Part shown: positions 25,825-32,156 of the stretch, in pieces
Numbering within the stretch: position 1 is the stretch's first letter
How the letters are laid out: each line of letters opens with the position of its first letter
Origin: UMGS1312 sp964631595
GTDB taxonomy: Bacteria > Bacillota > Clostridia > Oscillospirales > CAG-272
Reading direction: 5' to 3'
NCBI GenBank assembly: GCA_964631595.1
Contig: CAZVXL010000011.1
Location: 1-58,938 of the forward strand
Length of the DNA stretch: 58,938 nucleotides
Translations under genes and position numbers: made by a program
Notes under the pieces: model-generated
The model's input: the letters and a program-made list of their open reading frames with translations, nothing else
Databases searched by the model: none
Told to the model about the DNA's origin: nothing

Positions 25825-25950
25825 ATGTTTACCGGTATGATGAACAGTCCCGCCACGGGAGATATCAGCGGCACTATAGGAATAATCCTTGCCGTTGCGG
25901 CAGTTGCGATAATCGTGGTGCTGGTGATATCAAAGAAAAAGGGTGACTGA
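25825..25950 (+). CDS. 41-residue sortase-signal-like miniprotein
   Basis: The ATG at 25825 has a strong AAAGGAG site, so this small frame is likely real. The protein reads MFTGMMN, then SPATGD (8-13), a membrane segment (17-36) and a KKKGD tail. This is the layout of a cell-wall sorting signal (SPxTG-type motif, hydrophobic helix, positive tail) but with no outer domain attached. It may be an orphan sorting signal, or a plain small membrane protein that resembles one. A terminator follows. Confidence 0.65.
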   Translation: MFTGMMNSPATGDISGTIGIILAVAAVAIIVVLVISKKKGD

Positions 25951-25988
25951 GCCGAGCGCCGCGTTGCCCGGAGATGACAAAATACGCT

Positions 25989-26022
25989 AAAAAGGGCACC
26001 GTCCGTCGGACGGTGCCCTTTT
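25989..26022. terminator. Bidirectional terminator
   Basis: AAAAGGGCACCGTCC pairs with GGACGGTGCCCTTTT around a 3-nt loop. It has A and T runs on both sides and so serves the plus-strand miniprotein gene and the minus-strand thioesterase gene. Confidence 0.9.
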
Positions 26023-26031
26023 GGGCTTTGC

Positions 26032-26751
26032 TTATATTTCCTCTATGATTATTTCCGCCTCCGAATTTACGGAGCCGTCCTCCTTCACGGAGCGGAAGTA
26101 GTATGTGCCGTCGTAATCTGCCATGTATATCTTGAGCTGTTCACCGAGCGGCGCCTCCGAGATAAAGCTTATTCCCATGGAGGTGACTCTGTTGCCCGCC
26201 ATGTTCGGAATGAAGTCGCAATACATATCCGGATAGTGCGTGTTGTTGAGATGACGGTTGATATCCGCCTCTCCGTAATGTACGCGGTGCTCGCCCACGA
26301 GCACCATGGCGGCATCCTTCGGTATTCTCAGTCTTGCGGGGCTGTCAAGCTCAAGCATCTCGCCGGAGGCATATCCGAGCTCGATGGAATCCACTCTGCG
26401 CAGGCGGTGCGTGTTGAGATCGAGAAGACCCCACACCGTTACAGCCTCGGCAACGATGGCATCATCCTTGAGAAGCCTGTAGCATCTGTTAAAGCTGACA
26501 CCGCTGCTCTTGCACGCCCACGTCTGCGCGGTTATCTCGTCGTGCGAATACAGCGGGGAATATATGCTCAGTCTGAGTCTGCTGAGTACAAAGGCAAGTC
26601 CGGAGTCGTACAGATCATTGTAGGAGGGCGGCTCGCCCTCCATGTGGCAGTTGGAGCAATCCTGCATATATCGCATTATCCCCGACGCGCTCACGACTCT
26701 GTTGAAATCGGTGTCGTGACTGTTTATTCGGTATTTTTCAGACCATTTCAT
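26032..26751 (-). CDS. Acyl-ACP thioesterase
   Basis: A 239-residue double hot-dog protein of the FatA/FatB-like bacterial family that releases fatty acids from acyl-ACP. The first domain has YRINSHDTDFNRVVSASGIMRYMQD, the second HYGEADINRHLNNTHYPD, matching the paired hot-dog motifs. The ATG at 26751 has AAAGGAG 8 nt upstream, better than the longer frame from 26790. It is a single gene between two terminators. Confidence 0.87.
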   Translation of the reverse strand: MKWSEKYRINSHDTDFNRVVSASGIMRYMQDCSNCHMEGEPPSYNDLYDSGLAFVLSRLRLSIYSPLYSHDEITAQTWACKSSGVSFNRCYRLLKDDAIVAEAVTVWGLLDLNTHRLRRVDSIELGYASGEMLELDSPARLRIPKDAAMVLVGEHRVHYGEADINRHLNNTHYPDMYCDFIPNMAGNRVTSMGISFISEAPLGEQLKIYMADYDGTYYFRSVKEDGSVNSEAEIIIEEI

Positions 26752-26807
26752 TGTGTGGCTCCTTTTGCAAACGCTTTGCGGATTTGACATACGAGCTTAC
26801 CGAAATC

Positions 26808-26834
26808 AAATGAGGCTTCAAAGAAGCCTCATTT
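26808..26834 (-). terminator. Terminator of fba
   Basis: AAATGAGGCTTC pairs with GAAGCCTCATTT around AAA, 16 nt after the fba stop. The T-run is short on the minus strand (TTTGATTT). Confidence 0.7.
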
Positions 26835-26849
26835 TTATCGGAATGTCAA

Positions 26850-27815
26850 TTACAGGGTGTTGGCGGAGCCGAGCACGTTTGTGATCTTGTGAACGACCAT
26901 CTTGCGAACCTCGTCTCTTGCAACGGAGAGATAGGTTCTGGGATCGAACACCTCGGGCTGATTTGTCATAACGCGGCGGATACCTGCGGTAAGAGCAAGA
27001 CGGATATCGGAGTCGATATTGATCTTACATACGGCAAGACCTGCGGCCTTGCGGAGCTGCTCCTCGGGAATACCGACTGCATCGGGAAGCTTGCCGCCGA
27101 GAGAATTGATCTCTGCGACATACTCCTGCGGAACGGAGGAAGCACCGTGGAGAACGATCGGGAATCCGGGGATACGCTCCATGATCTCCTCAAGAATATC
27201 GAAACGGAGCGGAGGGGGAACAAGCACGCCATCCTCGTTTCTGGTGCACTGATCGGGAGTGAATTTGTAAGCGCCGTGGCTTGTACCGATAGCGATGGCA
27301 AGAGAGTCAACGCCGGTCTTCTCAACAAACTCCTCAACCTCCTCGGGACGTGTGTAGGAGGAATCCTCGGCGGATACATTTACGTCATCCTCAACGCCGG
27401 CAAGTCTTCCGAGCTCGCCCTCAACGGCAACGCCGCGTGCGTGAGCATATTCAACGACCTTCTTTGTGAGGGCGATGTTGTCCTCAAAGGAATGATGAGA
27501 GCCGTCGATCATAACGGAGGTAAAGCCGCCGTCGATGCAGGCCTTGCAGATCTCAAAATCTGCGCCGTGGTCGAGATGCAGAGCCAGATCAATGCCGGAA
27601 TCGGCAATAGCGGCCTTGGCAAGAGCCATAAGATACTCATGCTTTGCGTACTTACGTGCGCCTGCGGAAACCTGCATGATAACTGGGGATTTCGCTTCGG
27701 CAGCGCCGTCTGCGATAGCCTGAATGATCTCCATGTTGTTGATGTTGAAGGCGCCGATGGCGTAGCCGCCCGCATATGCCTTCTTAAACATTTCGATAGG
27801 TGATACAAGTGCCAT
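26850..27815 (-). CDS. fba: Fructose-bisphosphate aldolase, class II
   Basis: The zinc enzyme splits fructose 1,6-bisphosphate into DHAP and glyceraldehyde 3-phosphate in glycolysis. The 321-residue protein shows LHLDHGAD, VEGELGRLAG, AIGTSHGAYKF, VLHGASSVP and the substrate-phosphate site CKINIDSDIRLA. GGAGATC precedes the ATG. It is monocistronic, with its own promoter and terminator. Confidence 0.96.
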   Translation of the reverse strand: MALVSPIEMFKKAYAGGYAIGAFNINNMEIIQAIADGAAEAKSPVIMQVSAGARKYAKHEYLMALAKAAIADSGIDLALHLDHGADFEICKACIDGGFTSVMIDGSHHSFEDNIALTKKVVEYAHARGVAVEGELGRLAGVEDDVNVSAEDSSYTRPEEVEEFVEKTGVDSLAIAIGTSHGAYKFTPDQCTRNEDGVLVPPPLRFDILEEIMERIPGFPIVLHGASSVPQEYVAEINSLGGKLPDAVGIPEEQLRKAAGLAVCKINIDSDIRLALTAGIRRVMTNQPEVFDPRTYLSVARDEVRKMVVHKITNVLGSANTL

Positions 27816-27857
27816 TTTTGATCTCCTTTATTTTAATACAAATAAACATACACATAT

Positions 27858-27886
27858 ACTATACTCCGTTTTTGCGGAAAAATCAA
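27858..27886 (-). promoter_or_regulatory. Sigma-A promoter of fba
   Basis: On the minus strand TTGATT (27886-27881), a 17-nt spacer, TATAGT (27863-27858). The spacer contains the inverted repeat CCG-CAAAAA-CGG. Confidence 0.75.
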
Positions 27887-27949
27887 CACCTTTTTATGAA
27901 CATGCCGTTATTTCCGTCAAATTCGGGAAAATGACGAAACAGGGACATC

Positions 27950-28507
27950 TCAAAGCTCCGAAAACAGTCGATATAAAAGATATACGGAGACGGTTATCGC
28001 GGAAATATCGCCTCCGCTGACAAGCATGAGATATACCGCCGAGCACCAAAGCGCCGCGGTAAACAAAACGGACAGCACTCTGCATATGCGCCACACGTTT
28101 GCGGGGGAGAGAAAGGCGGAGAGAAGTGCGGAAAGGATACAGCCGCCGTCGAGATATGAGATGGGGAGGAGATTAAAGAGCGAAAGCGCCGCCGATGCGC
28201 CTGCAAGGTATGACATACTGCGAAAGCCGCAGAGAAAACAGATAGCGCCGAGCAGTGGACCCGCAAGACACACGGCTGCCTCCCTTAGATGAGAGACGAC
28301 GGAAAAATCGTAGCGCAGAGCTATTCCCGCAGGTCCGGTGCGACATAGGCGAAGCTTAACCCCGAGAAGCGCGGCGGCAATGACGTGCCCTGCCTCATGG
28401 ATAAGGGCTGCCAAAAGGATCGCGGCAAATCTCTCACCGTCACCGAGTATGAATGAAAGCGACAGCAGGAAAAGCTCGGGGATTCCGGAAAACAGCAGAC
28501 CTCTCAC
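27950..28507 (-). CDS. M50 intramembrane metalloprotease (SpoIVFB-like)
   Basis: A 185-residue polytopic membrane protein with the zinc-protease motif HEAGH (about residues 37-41) in one membrane segment and NLLPISYLDGG (about 111-121) supplying the Asp ligand in another. This is the S2P/SpoIVFB core without CBS or PDZ domains. SpoIVFB cuts pro-sigma-K during spore formation. The GTG start overlaps the upstream gene by 4 nt (GTGA), so the two are translationally coupled. A role in sporulation is likely but not shown. Confidence 0.85.
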   Translation of the reverse strand: MRGLLFSGIPELFLLSLSFILGDGERFAAILLAALIHEAGHVIAAALLGVKLRLCRTGPAGIALRYDFSVVSHLREAAVCLAGPLLGAICFLCGFRSMSYLAGASAALSLFNLLPISYLDGGCILSALLSAFLSPANVWRICRVLSVLFTAALWCSAVYLMLVSGGDISAITVSVYLLYRLFSEL

Positions 28508-28809
28508 CGCTCACCGTATATCAGCCGAGCTATGGCGGACTCAAGAAAATACCAGAATGAGCCCTCCTCTGCGGCGGTGGGACTGTCGGGAATGTCCTCC
28601 GCCGTCGAAACGGGGGCGATAACGGGAAGCGCCGACGAATCAAACTTCCCCGTATTTGCACTTTCCTCGGTACGGATAAGCGAAAGAGTGAGAAATACCG
28701 TGAATACGACGGCACCGAGGACGGCAATCAGTCTTGCGGGCAATTCGCAATCTCTCGGAGCCGATATCCCGCGCATGGGGGTACTTGGCTTTCTGCCGCT
28801 GTTGATCAT
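28504..28809 (-). CDS. Small single-pass membrane protein, partner of the M50 protease
   Basis: A 101-residue protein with a short basic start, one membrane segment (about residues 26-46, LIAVLGAVVFTVFLTLSLI) and an outer part rich in Ser, Pro and acidic residues. ATG 28809 has CGGAG 6 nt upstream and is preferred over 28827. In B. subtilis the gene before spoIVFB encodes its partner SpoIVFA, which is longer and has an M23-like domain; that domain is absent here. The position suggests a reduced analogue, which is inference. Confidence 0.65.
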   Translation of the reverse strand: MINSGRKPSTPMRGISAPRDCELPARLIAVLGAVVFTVFLTLSLIRTEESANTGKFDSSALPVIAPVSTAEDIPDSPTAAEEGSFWYFLESAIARLIYGER

Positions 28810-28852
28810 GAGAATCTCCGAAATCATATTATTACAAAGTCTATGAGAAAAA

Positions 28853-28901
28853 GAACAAAAATATGAGCAGACCGCCGAGGCTTGCGCCGTGACGTCTGCT
28901 C
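28853..28901 (-). terminator. Terminator of the queT-acetyltransferase operon
   Basis: On the minus strand GAGCAGAC (28901-28894) pairs with GTCTGCTC (28872-28865) and ATATTTTTGTTC follows. Confidence 0.78.
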
Positions 28902-28914
28902 GTGTATTTCGTGA

Positions 28915-29478
28915 TCACCTTTTCGTGCGGAAATAGTCCTCTCGCAGGATCGAGTACATCGCAATATCGGTGATACCCATGTTGTTTTTGTCCGCCTGTC
29001 GCAGAGTACCCTCGTAGCAAAGACCGCATTTCTCCATGACCTTGCCCGAGGCGGGATTTTGCGGATCGTGGGAGGCTTCGATGCGGCTCGCACCCACCTC
29101 CTCGAAAAGATACCCGAGCACCTCGCCGTATGCCTCGGTAACGATGCCCTTGCCCCACCACGCACTGCCGATGCAGTAGCAGGTGTGGAGCATATTCGTG
29201 TCGTCGTTCATGTAAAGCACGCCGACGTACCCGATGGGCTCTCCCAAGTCCTTCGGGACTATCGCCCACAGATAGAAGCTCGGTGTGATGTATGAGCGTA
29301 CCCAGCCGCCGATGAGCTCGGCGGTCTCCTCGGGTGTTTTGTGAGCTTGCCATTTGAGAAATTTTGCGGCGCTTGCATCGCTTGTGAAGTTGCGGAAGGC
29401 GGCGTCCGAGTCCTCGGCGGTAAATCGGCGCAGGATCAGCCTTTCCGTTTCGAGTGCTTTTGTACCGAGATGCTTCAT
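28915..29478 (-). CDS. GNAT acetyltransferase, RimJ/RimL-like
   Basis: A 187-residue GNAT protein with the RimJ/RimL-type start LETERLILRRFTAEDSDAAF, the acetyl-CoA-binding stretch CIGSAWWGKGIVTEAYGEVLGYLFEE and the later ASHDPQNPASGKVMEKCGL. Such enzymes acetylate protein N-termini, antibiotics or small amines; the substrate cannot be told. It starts 10 nt after queT and so should share its riboswitch-controlled transcript. Confidence 0.87.
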   Translation of the reverse strand: MKHLGTKALETERLILRRFTAEDSDAAFRNFTSDASAAKFLKWQAHKTPEETAELIGGWVRSYITPSFYLWAIVPKDLGEPIGYVGVLYMNDDTNMLHTCYCIGSAWWGKGIVTEAYGEVLGYLFEEVGASRIEASHDPQNPASGKVMEKCGLCYEGTLRQADKNNMGITDIAMYSILREDYFRTKR

Positions 29479-29488
29479 TTTGTTTGCC

Positions 29489-29977
29489 TCATTTCGTGAA
29501 TATGCTTCTTTTCTTCAGCGCATACAGCAGTATAAGCCCAAGTACACCGCAGGAGATGAACTCTCCGATGCCGACGGTCAGCATAAAATACGGGATTCCG
29601 CCGATAAGGCCGTAGGCGTACCGCAGTATCCACGGGACGGTGAGTGTGTTTACGACGATCGGCGGGAGAGGGGAGAACACCGGATGTGCTTTTCTGAGCA
29701 GTCTTGTGAATATCGCGGCGACGAGTGTCGCGGCTGTGCCGAGCAGTATGTCTGCCGGCGCACCTCCCGTAAGGAGATTTGATATAAAGCAGCCGACAGT
29801 CAGCCCCGAGACCGCGGCGGGGGTGAAATAGGGAAGCACCGTCAGCGCTTCCGAGATACGCACTTGGATCACGCCGGAGGAAAAGCCGAGCGCGGCGGTA
29901 ATGAGCGTCAGCGCCGTGTACAGCGCCGCGATCAGGGCGGAAAGAGTGATGGATCTTATCTTTTGAGTGTTTTTCAT
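29489..29977 (-). CDS. queT: Queuosine-precursor ECF transporter S component QueT
   Basis: A 162-residue membrane protein with five or six hydrophobic segments. GVIQVRISEALTVLPYFTPAAVSGLTVGC and DILLGTAATLVAA are hallmarks of the QueT family, which binds preQ0/preQ1 or a related base and works with a shared ECF energising module. The ATG at 29977 has no close binding site; an AAGGA 49 nt upstream becomes adjacent if a 12-bp hairpin forms between them. The preQ1 riboswitch upstream supports the substrate. Confidence 0.88.
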   Translation of the reverse strand: MKNTQKIRSITLSALIAALYTALTLITAALGFSSGVIQVRISEALTVLPYFTPAAVSGLTVGCFISNLLTGGAPADILLGTAATLVAAIFTRLLRKAHPVFSPLPPIVVNTLTVPWILRYAYGLIGGIPYFMLTVGIGEFISCGVLGLILLYALKKRSIFTK

Positions 29978-29986
29978 GGTAAATAC

Positions 29987-30026
29987 AAGAGAGAGCTTCA
30001 AAGGTGTAGGTTCAAAGCTCTCCCTC
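29987..30026 (-). other. 12-bp hairpin bridging the queT Shine-Dalgarno to its start
   Basis: In the transcript GAGGGAGAGCUU (30026-30015) pairs with AAGCUCUCUCUU (29998-29987) over 12 bp with three G-U pairs and a 16-nt loop. AAGGA (30031-30027) lies directly before it and only 9 nt lie between it and the AUG. When folded, the spacing becomes ideal. No U-run follows, so it is not a terminator. Confidence 0.65.
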
Positions 30027-30067
30027 TCCTTAGTTTTATTTTAAGTGAGGATGGTCTCGAACTCACT
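30026..30067 (-). ncRNA. preQ1-I riboswitch
   Basis: On the minus strand, stem P1 is GUGAG (30066-30062) with CUCAC (30049-30045), enclosing the loop UUCGAGACCAUC. The tail UUAAAAUAAAACUAAGGAG follows, which matches the A-rich tail ending in ACUAAGGA of known preQ1-I aptamers. The loop CC (30054-30053) can pair with the GG of AAGGA to make the ligand-closed pseudoknot, which would hide the ribosome binding site. It directly precedes queT. Confidence 0.75.
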
Positions 30068-30093
30068 GTTGTTCGGTTTTTGGTTGCGGGATA

Positions 30094-31929
30094 TCAGGCG
30101 TTGCCCTTTTTGGCACGTGATTCCGCCTTAAGACGGAGCTCCGTGTTGAGTATCTTCTTGCGAAGACGGAGAGACTTCGGGGTGACCTCAATAAGCTCAT
30201 CGTCTCCGATATACTCAATGGCTTGCTCAAGGCTGAATACCTTGGGCGGTACGAGCCTCAGCGCTTCATCGGCACCCGAGGAGCGAATGGCGGTCAGGTG
30301 CTTCTTCTTGCACACGTTTACCGCGATATCCTCCTGCTTGGGGCACTCGCCTACGAGCATACCCTCGTAGACGGGCGTCTGAACGCCTATGAACATTGCG
30401 CCTCTGTCCTGCGAATTGTAAAGTCCGTAAGAGGTTGCCTCGCCGCTCTCCGAGGCAACGAGAGAACCGGTGAATCTCGTTGTGACATCACCCTTGTACG
30501 GCTTGTAGCCGTCAAAGAGTGAGTTGAGTATGCCCTCGCCTCGGGTGTCCGTGAGGAACTCGCTCCTGTATCCGAACAGGCATCTTGCGGGAATGGAGTA
30601 CTTGATCTTCATGCGACTGCCCGACAGACCCATGTCAAGAAGCTCACCCTTACGGCTTCCGAGCTTTTCCATTACCGAGCCCATGTATTCCTCGGGCACG
30701 TCGATCGACACAAGCTCCATGGGCTCACAGCGAACCCCGTCTATATCCTTGAACAGCACACGCGGAGTGGAGCAGGCAAGCTCGTACCCCTCGCGGCGCA
30801 TAGTTTCTATGAGAATGGACAGATGCATTTCGCCGCGTCCCGCGACCTTGAAGCTGTCCGTGGTGTCTCCGTCGGATACTCTGAGAGATACGTCCTTCAG
30901 TGTCTCCTTGTAGAGCCTCTCACGGATCTGGCGTGAGGTGACGAATTTGCCCTCGCGTCCGGCAAACGGGCTGTCGTTTACCGAGAACGTCATCTCCATC
31001 GTGGGCTCGCTCACCTTGACAAATTCAAGTGCCTCCGGTGTCTGCGGATCTGTCAGAGTATCGCCTATCGTGATATCCTCGGCTCCCGAGAAGCATACTA
31101 TATCTCCCACCGTTGCCGAATCCACTGCGACACGTCCGAGACCGTTGAACTGATAGAGGCTTACGATCTTCGTCTTTTTGGGGGCGGCATCGGGTGTGTG
31201 ATAGTTGACTATCGTCGCATCGGCACCGACCTTGACCGTGCCGCGCTCAATTCTTCCTATACCGATCCTTCCGACATAGTCGTTGTAGTCGATCGAGGAA
31301 ACGAGGAGCTGGAAATCGCCCTCCGCATCTCCCTCGGGGGCGGGCATATATTCGAGGATCGTATCGAAAAGGGGAGAGAGATCCGTGCCGGGCTCATGAG
31401 GCGAGAGGGAAGCCGTGCCCGCTCTGCCCGAGCAGAATACCATCGGGGAATCAAGCTGATCGTCGGTGGCATTGAGGTCGATGAGAAGCTCAAGCACCTC
31501 ATCCACTACCTCATCAAGACGCGCGTCGGGCTTGTCTATTTTGTTGACAACGACGATTATGCGATGACCGAGCTCCATTGCCTTGCCGAGAACGAATCTC
31601 GTCTGCGGCATGGGCCCCTCCGCCGCATCCACAAGAAGCAGTACGCCGTTGACCATTTTAAGTATTCGTTCGACCTCTCCGCCGAAGTCGGCGTGACCGG
31701 GGGTGTCGACTATGTTGATCTTCACGCCGTCACGTACAACGGAGGTGTTTTTCGCAAGAATGGTGATGCCTCTCTCTCTTTCGAGATCTCCGGAATCCAT
31801 TACACGCTCACGTACCGTTTGGTTTTCGTGATACTCTCCGCATTGCTTCAGCATCTCATCGACAAGGGTAGTCTTGCCGTGGTCAACGTGAGCAATGATG
31901 GCGATGTTTCTTAAATCTGTACGAACCAA
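30094..31929 (-). CDS. typA: Ribosome-associated GTPase TypA/BipA
   Basis: A 611-residue translational GTPase that helps large-subunit assembly under stress. GTPase motifs are AHVDHGKTT, DTPGHADFGGEVER and NKIDKPDA; the domain order is G, EF-Tu domain 2, EF-G-like domains and the BipA C-terminal domain ending in basic residues. It starts with TTG (MVRTDLRNIAIIAHVDHG), supported by GGGAG 8 nt upstream. The preQ1 riboswitch begins 27 nt after its stop. Confidence 0.96.
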   Translation of the reverse strand: MVRTDLRNIAIIAHVDHGKTTLVDEMLKQCGEYHENQTVRERVMDSGDLERERGITILAKNTSVVRDGVKINIVDTPGHADFGGEVERILKMVNGVLLLVDAAEGPMPQTRFVLGKAMELGHRIIVVVNKIDKPDARLDEVVDEVLELLIDLNATDDQLDSPMVFCSGRAGTASLSPHEPGTDLSPLFDTILEYMPAPEGDAEGDFQLLVSSIDYNDYVGRIGIGRIERGTVKVGADATIVNYHTPDAAPKKTKIVSLYQFNGLGRVAVDSATVGDIVCFSGAEDITIGDTLTDPQTPEALEFVKVSEPTMEMTFSVNDSPFAGREGKFVTSRQIRERLYKETLKDVSLRVSDGDTTDSFKVAGRGEMHLSILIETMRREGYELACSTPRVLFKDIDGVRCEPMELVSIDVPEEYMGSVMEKLGSRKGELLDMGLSGSRMKIKYSIPARCLFGYRSEFLTDTRGEGILNSLFDGYKPYKGDVTTRFTGSLVASESGEATSYGLYNSQDRGAMFIGVQTPVYEGMLVGECPKQEDIAVNVCKKKHLTAIRSSGADEALRLVPPKVFSLEQAIEYIGDDELIEVTPKSLRLRKKILNTELRLKAESRAKKGNA

Positions 31930-32156
31930 AAGAATTCTCCCTCAATCATCATTTCTGAAAATTTAGTACCGATCTTATACCGTGAGCAAAATGCCTGCCG
32001 GACATCTTCACAAAGCCGCAAATGCCCGTACAGCAAAATTTCACGCATATATTGTATCACAAAAGCGGTACAAAATAAAGATGAAAATTAAATATAATTT
32101 CACGGCAAGCGGGTGGTGTTTTTGTTTATATATTGTTCGGTATATCAAACGCCCGA

